Both the position numbers and the translations under genes were made by a program. 64,000 bases of DNA from Nocardia uniformis NBRC 13702 (lineage in GTDB: Bacteria; Actinomycetota; Actinomycetes; Mycobacteriales; Mycobacteriaceae), in NCBI RefSeq assembly GCF_001613345.1, contig NZ_BDCE01000076.1, forward strand, positions 62,001-126,000. The letters run 5' to 3'. Positions 45,701-57,700 of this stretch are shown one piece after another. Every line of letters starts with the position of its first letter. The stretch's first letter is position 1. The notes under the pieces are model-generated. The model was given only the letters and a program-made list of their open reading frames with translations, was not told the DNA's origin and ran no database searches.

Positions 45701-48700
45701 TTTGCAGCCGCGGGATTCGTTGGAGGAGGCGGATCCGAGGTGGCGGGCGATCGACGCGGTGCTCAACGAATACGACGCCGCGGTCGGTACTTTCAATGAT
45801 CCGATCGAGTACACCACTGTCCATGTGTTCACCGAGTCGGATCTGGCTAACGTGCGGCCGGGCCGAATGGTGGTGGTGCACGCCGATGGGGAAGCCGGTG
45901 TCGAGCTGACCACCGCCGTCCTGCACCGCCTGTTCCCACGGCTGGCGCCGGACCGTTTCGGTGTTTTGAACCGGATGATCAGCGACACCGTCCGGCTGGG
46001 TGATGGCCGGGCGGAGGTGAAGATCGACGGTCTGGGCCGGGAGTCGCGGGTCGATGTGGCGATGCGGCGCAGGTCGCCGCGAGGTGCGCAGATGCTTCCG
46101 GAGTCGGTGCTCGAGCATGCCGGGCTGACCGGGCTGCTGCACCCGGAGAACGCGGCCTGGCCACACGGTGTGCAGTTCACGTTCACGGTCGGTGACGACG
46201 GGCACCGGGCCGCGGTGCGTGGCGAACCGCCCCACAGCATCCAGCGGGAGCGGCACCAGTCGTCGCGGCGCCAGTGGTTCTGCTCCCCGGACAGCGCCGA
46301 CATGGTTTCCGAGCGCACTCGGATCGGGTTGCGTGATCCGCAGCGTTTGCTGGACTCCCTCGGTGGCGGGACTTCATATGTGTTGCCGGAAGTGCTGGGC
46401 AACGATTGGGTGCCCGGGCATGTGGACTCGCTGGACTCGGCGGCCGATCGGGTGGTTCCCGGCGGCACTGTCCTGGTCGGTATGGATATGGCAGGAGCCG
46501 AGGCAACGCCGCGATTCGACGAACACGGCGTGGCGGAAGCTATGGACGGCCACCTTCTGGTGTTGTACCGGGACGGCGAGGGGCCGGTACGGGTGCGAGA
46601 AACCGTCAACGGCGTTGTCTACGACTATCTGTATGACCACGGGATGGTCATCCCCGGCGTGCAGAACAAGTTCTATCGCATCGTCTTCGACGGCGAAGGC
46701 CGGCCGCAACGTCCCCTGGCCGAAGGGCAGATCTCGGACGCGCTCGCGGGCCAGGACCGTCCGGTGGGGTGGTTGGGCTCGCGGCCAGGTGGGCAGGCTA
46801 CAGAGGATGGCGAAGGGCAAACAGAAGCGGATTCCATCCCCGAAGACGGTGAACCGGGGCCGGATTCGGCCCCCGAATTGCGGCTCGAGATAGCCGACGA
46901 TGTGACCGACGCTGATGCCGCGCAGCAGGTTCGGGAGTTCCTCGAGTATCTCGAGTATGTCGATCCGGAACGGTTCGGGAATGTCGACTGGCTTCCTTCG
47001 GTTGTGGCGGATGCGGTGGTGCGGATCGGCGGCTCGGTCGCGGTGTCGGTGGTCGACGCGGATGCCGGTCCGGAACTGGTCGTCGAGGTGTCCGGTGGTG
47101 CGGGAAGTCCACGGCTGGAGTTGCGAAAAGTCGGTACGGAGATGCCGAGCGTTGCAGCGCACGGACCGACGGCCTTCCTCACCGGGGATTATCTGAGGCG
47201 ACTGCATCGGAATTTCACTCCGCAGGGTGCGGAGGCGAAGAGCCCGGAAGCGGCACTGACCGTTCTCGACGTGTTGCGGACGCGGTTCGTGCCCACCGAT
47301 ACGGAACTGGCCGTCGTGTGGGGTAGTGATGGCGTCGTCGCGATTTCCGCTGACGATGTATTCGAGCTCGAAGGGCGGCCTGGGTCTGGGCTGACGCTCC
47401 AGCCGGCGGTGACCCTTGATCCGGAACTCAGCAGCGAGATGGCCGGAGCGGTCGTGAACGCGCTACCGAAGGCTGTGCCCGAGGATGATGGCGGCCTGGA
47501 CCGGTTCGGATATATCAGCGAGATACCGGCAATTGTGGCCGAGGCCGCACGGCAAATCGGTGGCACCGTGTCGATGTCGGTGGTCGACGGGGATGCGAAG
47601 CCTGAACTGCGCGTTGAAGTGGTGTCCGGTGACCCGGACGGTAGCAGTCGGCTGTTGGTGCGGAAGTCAGGCAGGAACTGGCCGAGCATCGAAGCGAGTG
47701 GACCGGTTGCCCTTCTTGCTGGGGGCTATCTGGGGAAGCTGCAACGCCAGCTCTTTATTCCGGGCAACACAGCGAGGGAGCCCCTCGCGCTGAACATGCT
47801 CGACGCGTTGGTGTCGTCGGGATCGGTGCCGTCCGACGCGGTAGTGCGAGTTCAGTGGGGTACCGGCGGGTCCATGGGTATCAACGGGCCCATCCAGGTC
47901 ATTGTCGAGGGAGAATTCCAGCTAGAAGGCGATATCCGTCTGCTGAGTCTCGAGCCGGTGGCGGCCGACGAGAATCGACGCACTGAGGTAGTCGGCGCGC
48001 TGCTGAACGCATTGCCGACACCAGCGCCCGAGAGTGTGCGGAGCACCGTACTCGGTGCGATGGGTGGAGGTAGTTCGGATCCGGTCCAGGTGCGTGCTGA
48101 TAGAGGCGGACCGGTTGAGGTCGCTGTCGGGACCCGTCGGCGATTCAAATACCGCGCCGTCAGTAGCGCGGAATTCAAGGCGTCTGCCGGTGATCCCTGG
48201 CTTTTCGAGGCTCTCACCAGCGTTACTGCTAGGCCGGGGCGGGAAAGGCGCAGTCCCGTGTCCGGGGAGGCTGATTTCGTCACGGCGTTGCCGGATCACA
48301 TCTCTGATTCTGTCCGCTCCACGATCCAGACTCTGAATGATCTGGCAGATTTGGGCGCGGCGGAAATCGAAGTGGATACCACGGGCGACCGAAGGCAGCC
48401 GGTGACTACGGTGACTGTCGCCATCGGGTCGGTCCGGGCCAGCTACGACTCCGGCCGCTCGCCGCATGCCGGCGCGGCTATGGCGCCGGCCAACGGTCCC
48501 AAGTCGGCATGGGTAGTTGAAGGTGATGCCGACGACCCCATCCTCGCTCAGGCGCTGGCGGTTTTCATTCCGGGAGCGGACACGATCGACGGTGGATTCC
48601 TCGATCTCCTTTCGGGCCAGGTTCCCGCCGATGCCGTCAGGTTCATGGACGCTATCCTCCGCGCCGGCGGGGAGTCGCCGAAGATTGAGGTGACGGTCCA

Positions 48701-51700
48701 GCCCGGGGTCAGCGCCGTGGTGATCATGGAATCCGGCGGTTTCCGTTTTGAGCTCGACACCAGCCGCGGTACCGGCAAGCTGGAAGCGGTGCCCGGCGAA
48801 TCCCGGCACAACAACGCCATTGCAGATTTGTTCAGTGAGGTTTTGGCAGGTGAACGGTACGCGGTTGAGGCCGCATGGCTCCCGAAATGGATCAATGAGG
48901 GTCTGCGACTCCGTGCGGGCCAACCCGCCACAGCGATTGTCGAGTTCAGCGCCGATGCGGCACCGCAACTCTCGCTGAAACACGGTCGGCACCCCTGGCA
49001 TACGATGCGACGGGCCGAAGACGGTGGGTGGCAGGCCACCTGGGATGCTTCTTTCGGTACCGACTGGAGCAAGTTCGTCAGGGCTGCCCGCAATCAGATG
49101 GACAAGCATTGGGGGGCGAACTGGTCCGTTCGCGGGATTGATATCGGCGAAACGATTGACACCATGCTTACTGTCAATCAAATTGGCGATTCGAACATTC
49201 CGATAACTGTGAAACTATCCGAGGCTCGATGGCCACGGAAGTTCGAGTTGTGGCCGCTCCATGGCGTACCCGTCGAACAGGTAGAAGGGCTGCTTATCGA
49301 CCGCATTTCCAAGCAGGTCGAATTGATTCAGAAGGAGCGAGAATCCGCCGATGTCTTGCAGGCCGAGTCGACAACCATTTTGGACGGCGATATCCTACCT
49401 GCGAATATTGAGGAGCTTCGCGGCTATTCCGAAGCCATAAAATCGGACGAGGACATCCTGGCAAAGCTCCGCAGTCTCGTCGCGGGATCCGAGTTGGCGG
49501 GGCGCGACCTCGAGCAGCTGATTTTCAGCGTTGTCGAAAAGCTCGCGGGCAGCGCCTATCCCGCGCAACTTCATAAGCTAATTTCCGGAACCAAGTTGAA
49601 CTGGGGTAAACTCAAGCGGCTTCGTGATCGCGTTTCCGATGCCCAATGGGAGGCGCTGGAAATTGAGCAACTCAGTCACCTCGTCGCTGAAGGGCTGGCG
49701 GCCGATATGGGTGTCAAACAGCTTAGCGACCGGATAATCGGAGATCTGATTGGTCCCGATGTGGAAAGCTCGATTCGGAATCAACTGGAGGAGTGGATAT
49801 CGAGTCTAGAAGAATCGATCAGAAGTAAGGAAAGGTCAGTATCGGAGATAAAATACCGCCTGATAAAAGTGGGTGCTGGTGGCGCAGTCGCTCTGATGGA
49901 AGCGAAAGACAGCAGCGACTCTCGCCATCTAGAACATTTGCGGGAGCGTTTCGCTTTTCACCCCGCAGCGAAAGCGATGATCGATCAGCGTTGGGTGGCA
50001 GTGCGGAAGGAGGATCTGGATAATCAGAAATATATGCTCGATATTCTGGTGCTGATGCTGAGTGCAGATCCAGCACTCCATCGACGTGCCGAAGCATTAG
50101 GCTCCGACTGGTACTTCGACCCTGATCGCGCTGGTGGCTGGCTGGGCTGGCATCTCCCTGCGGTCAAGGAGAGCGACGATCCTGATCTATTGCTGGACTG
50201 GGTCAAGCTGATCACGCCCGAGGGGCAGCGGTGGGCGTGGGCCAGTCTCGATGACCGGCAGAAAAACCTACTGTTCGAGCATGTCACTCGGGACCAGGCG
50301 CTACGCGAATCCCAAGTGGAGGGCATCCTGTCCCCGCGGGAACGTTTCGCGAACGGCCCGCGAAAGTGGCGTCAACAGGCCGAACAGTTGGTGAAGAACT
50401 ACTTCCGCGGTAAGGGCGGCGCCGAGCTCGAGAAGGAGCTGACCAGGCTGCTCACCGATACCGTGCAGGCGCCACAGGATCGGACACCCGCCGATAGCTC
50501 TGGTGCGGTGGCTGGTGGTCTGGACGTACTGACCACTGTCGGCATGCAAGCACTGTTCCCGGATCCCGGTCCGGCCGGCGGTACGGCGCAGAAGGGTCGT
50601 AAAGGCAGACAACAGCAGAAAGGTGCGAAGGCCCCGGATCCCTTCACCGTCGCTGGTTTCAACGACGAGGTACTCGGCCGGGCGCGCACCGCGCTGGCCG
50701 AAATTCTGGCCGAGGACGTGGAGGCGGTTACCTCGAACGCCGATGTTGCGCGGCAGGAGGACACTGCCCGGCAGAAACTGATCGATTCGGTGGTCGAACG
50801 AATCCAGAGTGATTACCTCGAGTCGGTGCGGACCGCGGACCTGAGCGAGCGTGCGTCGGCGTGGACGCTGGAACTGGCGGGGGATCGCGGGTGGTTCGAG
50901 GAGGCTGTCGCGAATCTCGAAGCGCACCTTGCCGAGGAGCGGTCCAAGGCCGATGCCGAAGTCCGACGTCTCTTCGGCGTCGAGGAGGTGACCAAAGCAT
51001 TCTTCGAGGCGCTCGGCATTGCCGTCTTCCGGGCATTGCGCGCCGACCAGCCGGATGCGGTGCGGGCTCTGCTCAGTGCTTTTCTGCTGCAGGCCCGGGC
51101 GATCGAAGCGGAGTTCACCGGACCGTACGCGACGTGGTGGGCGGAGATGGTGAATGGCGTTATCACCGCGCAGTTCGGTGACCGGACGCTCGATGAGATA
51201 GCGGAGATGCTCAATAGTGCCGATGCGGAGGTCAGGGCGCGCGCCAAGCTGCTGTTCATCGAGATCGCGGGTGCGGAGCAGACCGTCCAGCTTTATCAGG
51301 CGCTCCTGGGGGAGATGACCGCGGTATTTTTCACCGATGTGGTGCATCCGATGCAGGCCGACCTCGACCGGCTGAACAACCCGCCCAAGTTCCTGATCGA
51401 ACGCAAGAACGGCGACTACCATCAGTACACCTCCGCCGGTAACGAATTCCTGGTCAGTGTGCAACTGTATTTTGAATCCCGAGGTATCAAACGCCCCGAC
51501 ATTCTCGATATCGACGAAGGTAACCAGGATGTCAGCGAAGTCTATGAACTCCTCGAGAAGGTAGCCGCCGAAACGGAGGGCTGGTCGACCAGCTGGGAAT
51601 GTCACGAACACGGTGGAACGTACGAAAAGCATGGTCGCTGCACTGAGCCGATAATTGTATTTGACAATAAGCAGCGCAAACGGGAAGTCCCATGCAACAT

Positions 51701-54700
51701 TCCGGCGAGTTTCTATCTCAACTATCCAGGATATTCGTTTCCCGTTCCCGAAACGGTCGGTGTCGACCAACTCGAGGGCGGATCAGTGTACTGGTCCTGC
51801 GGCGACGGGCACCCCGGCGAGTTCAGTGAATCCGGTCGCTGTACCGAATGTGAAGGCTATCTGACCCGTTATGCTCATTTTCCGGCGGGAAAGCTCCGGA
51901 TCCGCGAAGAGGATATGTTCTCCTGCGTGGGATTTGATTTCGGGACGTATGTCCGGAACCTCATGACCAGGCTCCGCAATGAAAATACCTTGAATTTCTC
52001 CTCGCTACACGCCAGTTTCGCCGGCCAGCAGCGTGACGTGCAGATGTTGCTGAAACCGTTCGGCTTGGCACATCACGTGACGAACTACGACTACGACCAC
52101 GAGAAGGCGACGCCGGCGCAAATCATCGCCGCCATGCACAGTGCCATGCTATTGAGCCTCCAAGAGGGGCTGGACAAGATCAAAAACGACACCCAGACGC
52201 TCACCGGGTTCGCCACATTCCTCCTCGAGGGCGCCTGGACCCCGCTGGACGGTGACCTGGGTCTGGCGCGGAAAGCTCTGCAGGATGCGGAGAGCCGCGC
52301 CACACAGCTGTCACCAGACGCTCAAGCAAGGTACATCGAGGCTCTGGAAGGAGCTGCGCGAAAGGCTAAGGTTCCACTGCCACCGAAACCGTTTCAACAC
52401 GTCAAACTATTCGGCGGGGATCAGCATGCGTACGGAGCAGGCGGCAATGTAGGCGGTGTCGACGATATAGTCGCTCAGGCGGCGCGTGCGCAGGAGAAGC
52501 GTGACAATGCTGCGCGAGCGCAAGGCCGTAGCTCCAAACCTTCCGGCTCGCCTGGGAGGCCAGCCAATCGGACGAGGCCACCGGGCCAGCGTCGCGTGGC
52601 GGACTCACCTCCCGCACAGGATGCGCGACCAGCGTCGCCATCAGTGCGATCCCAACCGGAAGCTACCCCAGAACCAGCGGCGCCGGCTTCGACGTCGGGC
52701 CTGGAGCGGTGTGCCCGGCTGATGGCGTCGCTGTCGCGGCTGCGGGGGGCGGGGGTGCCGGGTCGGACGTTCCCGGAGGCCGGCCAGGTCGAGGCGGCTG
52801 GGGCCTGGGGAGAACATTATGCGGCGCAGGTGAATGCGGGGTGGGCGCCGCAGGCGTACGGGTCGTTGCGGGAGTTCATAGCGTCGGTTCGGCATCAGCC
52901 CGTGGGGTTCCGGGCTGAGGTGGCGTTCGAGGTTATTGACGGTGAGATGGGTGCGGAGGGAAAGCGTTCGCACATCGTGGAGATACGTCATGATGCGGAC
53001 CGCGGGTGGGTGGTTTTGGATACCGATCCGGAGATTCTGGGTGCGGAGAAAGCTGCTGAGCTGGAGCGTGCGCTGTTGGCGGGGCAGACGGATCTGAGCG
53101 GTTGGGAGATCCCGTTCGACCGCTATTTGGAGATCGGTCCGAAGGAGGCGAAAGAGCTGAAGGAGGGGGAGGGATGGGTGTCGGCGATTCTGTATCACGC
53201 GGAGACCGGGCTGCCGTTGTACGCCTACGATCCGCACAGCATCCATGGGCCGATACACATGCCGGCCGGGCCGGACGTTGGGCCCGACCCCTTTCGCGGC
53301 GACAGGTGGCCCGAGCCCGAGCCGCCACCGGACGGCCAGCAGGCCACGTCTGTACTCCTGGCGGAAACAGAGCTGTGGGCGCACCTGAACGAGGTGACTG
53401 AGCAGGGCATGAGCGCGGTTGACGCCGCGGGGGCGCAGGCACGCGTCATCGCCAGCTGGTTCGCCCAGTCGGAATTCTCCGAGGAGGAGGTGCGGGCCCT
53501 GATCCGGACTCCCCATCTGTTGCAGGTGCTGACGCAGGAGGGGATCCCGGAGGCCGTGCGCGACTGGGCAGTGCGTTGCGCACTCCAGGCGGCGGACGCG
53601 GGATCGGGGCCGGAACGGTCGGCGGCCAGGACGTTGGCCGACATGGTGTCGGGCCTGGATGAGGCGTTGGCGGGCGCACAGGTGCCGGTGCGGCTATTGA
53701 CGGTCGACACGGAGACGTTTGGGATCGCCGCTAATGACACGATCCTGGCCGATGCGGGCATGTTCGAGGTGGCGGTAGGCGACATCGATACCGCGGACGA
53801 ACTGGTCGAGCTGGTGTTACCGCTGGACGCGTCGCCGAGTGAGGTGAACGCGGTGCTGCGGCAAGTACCCGCACTGTTCCGCGAAACCAATGCCGCGGGG
53901 CGGTCAGTGGCCGTGCTGGTGCGGGCCCCGCTGCCGGTAGGTGCTGACGTGCGGCAGGTCGACCAGGCCGCCGCCCGGTTCGCGGAACGAGAAGCGGCGC
54001 GGCAGGCGATCCGGAACCGATCCGGCCGGGCCGCCGGCCCGGACACGACGGTGGTCGCGCTCGGCGCCGCGGCGCGCCTGCTGCCGTCCGCGCAAACCGC
54101 GTTCTCGCAGGCACATCGGATACTCATCGAATCCGGCTGGCTGCCGAACGTCGTGGATCTGCTGGGTTCCGCCCGGGTCGGTTCGTTGCCCGAGGGTGAT
54201 CTGTCGGCGGAGTCGAACCGTGGCGTGATCGTCCGGGCGACGGCCGGCCAGTTCGATGACCAACGGGGCCACGACCCGACCGGGCTGTATGTACCCAACG
54301 ATCTGTCCGGGCTTGCCGATTTGGAGGCGGGCGAACGGGAAGGCGCTGATCTCGCTCCCGCCGAACGTGGGAGACTCGAACACGCCCTCGATCTTTCAGA
54401 CCGGGAGGTGGCGGACGGTGGGGGCGCCGCGGACGTCGCTGATTTGCTCAGGGCATTGGATGGCTGGCCATATAGCACTGCCCAGCGTGCCCAGGCCGCG
54501 GTTCGGCTGTTGCTGGAGTACGGGCTGCCCTCAGCGGGTTACGGGCAGTTGGCGTTCGCGGTCGCGGGCACGCCGGGTTCTGAACGTTTGGTCGTTCGGT
54601 TGCGCACGTCCGCGACCGAACGCCTGCAGACGCCTGTGCTGGATGGCCCAGACAACCCGGTTCAGCTGGTTGCACTGCTGGCGGATCGGTCCGGGTCGTA

Positions 54701-57700
54701 TTCGGTGGATTCGGGCACGGTGGTGTGGTTCGAACTGGGCCTGCCCGCCGGTTCCAGCACGGGGACTGACACGGCCCCGGGGCTCGGAGCGGGGCCTGAT
54801 GGCTTGTCGGAAGACGCCTTCCTAGAACTGGATCAGGACTACGCGTTGATGGCCGAGCTCGCAGCTGCGCGCGGCGCGTTGGACGAGTGGGAGGACGATG
54901 AGCCGGGCGTCGACGGCGAGGATGATTGGCTGGGCGCCACCACAGGGCTGAACGTTCCCAACGATCCGGCCGAACTTTTCGAGACCCAGTCACCGGAGGT
55001 TGTGCACGAGCGAGGGGACACGAACTCGCTTGCTGAGGTTCGGGAGATTCCGATCGCCAACGGCGACCACGGAACTGTGGCGGCTGCCCGGGATGCGATC
55101 GAGGAGTTGCTTACCGCCTGGACCGGCAGTGACCGCGTCGAGGACGTTCGTCTGCTGGCCCACGAATTGGTCACCAATGTGCATCGGCACGCCGGCACAG
55201 ACGGAAATTTCCGCGCGATAGTCACGGGAGAGCCGGGCCACCGGACGCTACGAGTCGAGGTGTCGGACAAGAACCCTACGGTGCCAGTGCGCCGAGACAC
55301 GGACCCCGAGTACGACTTCGGGCGTGGCATGCCGCTCCTGGATGCATTCTCCGACCGCCACGGCGTCGATACCCACGAATCCGGCGAATACCGCAAAACC
55401 GTGTGGTTCGAAATCTATGAAGCTCCGCCCGCCGACGTGTCGGACGAGAACCCCGGAGATCCCGCCGCTGGTGACAAGCCACCGTCGAGCTCGGGGCAAC
55501 CCGCGGACCCGCCCGCCATACCACGGGAAACCCCGTGGACCTCCCCTGCCGAGCCATCATCCGGTGTCGAGCAACCGCCACCGTCCTCCACCGGAAAGGA
55601 CACCGCCGCGGTCGCGGAGCCGAGCCCGGTGGCGGAACAAGCCACGACACCGTGGACCCGGCCTGGTGGGCAATCGGAGGGTGACCAGGCAGAAGCGCGC
55701 CGACAGCTCCGGCGTCCCGTTTCGTGGGGCCCCCCAGGGCAGGAGCATTATGCACCGGATGATGACCGGAGATTCGCGCCGCAAAGTATGCCTGGGAACG
55801 GGATTCCCCGCGGGTGGTTGAATCCGCCGAGGCGAAGCGGTAGCCATGCGCAGAGCCCGGTGCCTGGGCCGGGAGACGGCGGACTGGACTCGGTGTCCGC
55901 GTGCATCAATCTGCTGGAGAACATCTACGGACTAACCCTCAGCGGGTTCGACGGCCTCACCCCGGAAACAGTCGGAGAGATCACCAAAGCGGTGCACACC
56001 GCGCGGACCGCGCACCCTGACCTCGACCTGCGAGCCATCCGGATCGGGTCGCTCGAATGGGGCGATGTTGTCGGATACGATTCCGGCACACTGACTATCA
56101 GTGACGCCTGCGTAACCGACCCCGCCGGGCTCAACGAGGCATGGGCCGACCTGGTCACCTACGAGGAACGGATAGGTGTACCCGACCGGCCGATCTACGG
56201 TGCGGTACTCAATGAGCTCGGTTACGGTGTGCGCGGGTTCGACGCCGAGTCGGTGCGGGGCGGCATCAGGGAGGCGCTGGCCGAACGGCACCGGGCAACA
56301 GCACCCGATGAGGACTATTCAAGCTGGGTGCAAGAGCAGTTCCCGCCCGGCAACTTTGACGACTACGGCGAACTCGACCTCGACCGCGCACTGGCGCAAT
56401 CGGTCGCGGCCGTCCTGCACTCCGACATCCACCCGACCGAAGGGCAACAGGCCCTCCATGACCTGCTCAAAGCGGCCGGTGGCCTGACTCAACCTGGCTG
56501 GCTACTCGAAATGCAGGACACTGCACGGGAATTCGCCACCAATCTGGGTTCCTACGGGTTCGCTGCCGTACTGACCGGCGCGCTCGCCGCCAATCACTAC
56601 CGCGCTCAACCACGCTCGACCGGTGACATCGATTTCCTGATCCGCCCGACCGGGACCGCGACTCTGACCGAACTGGTGAGCTCGCTCACCGAGGACGGCT
56701 ATCAGGTCGACATCGAGTCCCGCGACGGCGAACCTTTCGTGCTGCACGTGCACGGAGACGGCGTCTCTTACGATCTGCTACCTCCGGATACGGCCTTCAC
56801 CAGGCAGGCGTTCGACAACGCCGTCGACGGCCGACTGCGGGCCGAGGATCTGATCATCTTCAAACTGATGGGCGCCCGGTTCAACGACATCGACGACATC
56901 CGCTCGATTCTGGAAGGCCAGAATGCCGTTGATTTCGGCCACATCGCAACCTGGGCTGCGGAGCGAGGCGTCGAGACGGAGTGGGCGATGCTGGGCGGTG
57001 CGGAGGCCGCCCGCGACACCGAGGACCCGGGTAGTGCGCCTCAGTCGAGCCAGCCCTCTGGCGCGCCGGCGAATCAGGTTACTGACAGCGAAGTTTCGCC
57101 CCGGGGATTCGTTCCGTCGGGCGCTGCGCCGGGTGCCGCGCCCGACGGTGACAGCAGGTTCGCGCCGCAGAGTAGCTCGTGGCGGTGGTTGACCGGTGTG
57201 GATGTCACACAGAACGAGACGTGGGCAGCGAAATGGTCGGGCCGATCATTACGAGAGGTTACCCCGGAAGATCGGGAGCGGGCAGCTCGAGTCCGCGACC
57301 GGTTCAACGCTGAGCTGAGCAGACGCAAACGGGCGCTGGGCTTTTCGGAATCGGATCAGGCGCCGGCCCGGCTGTATGCGGCGGTGTGGAACGAAACACT
57401 GACCTGGCGTGACCAATGGCGGTGGACGTGGGGCGCGTCGAGTGAGGTTGCCGCTCTTCCTGGAGTCAGCAGCCACTGGCGGGATTTGGCGAGTCGGTAT
57501 GAGCTGCTGCGTTCCATCCACCGGTTGGAACGAGCGCTGGAGAGCGGCGAGGTCGCGGGGCGCGAGCCGAATGCGTCACAGCTGATGTATATGCCGCAGC
57601 ATGATCTGGCACAACGTGAAGCGGTGCTGCAGGCGTGGGTGCACGCCAGCGAATGGGGAAAGCAGGCCGGTGTGCCAGTGTCTTTGGCGCGCGTGGATTG

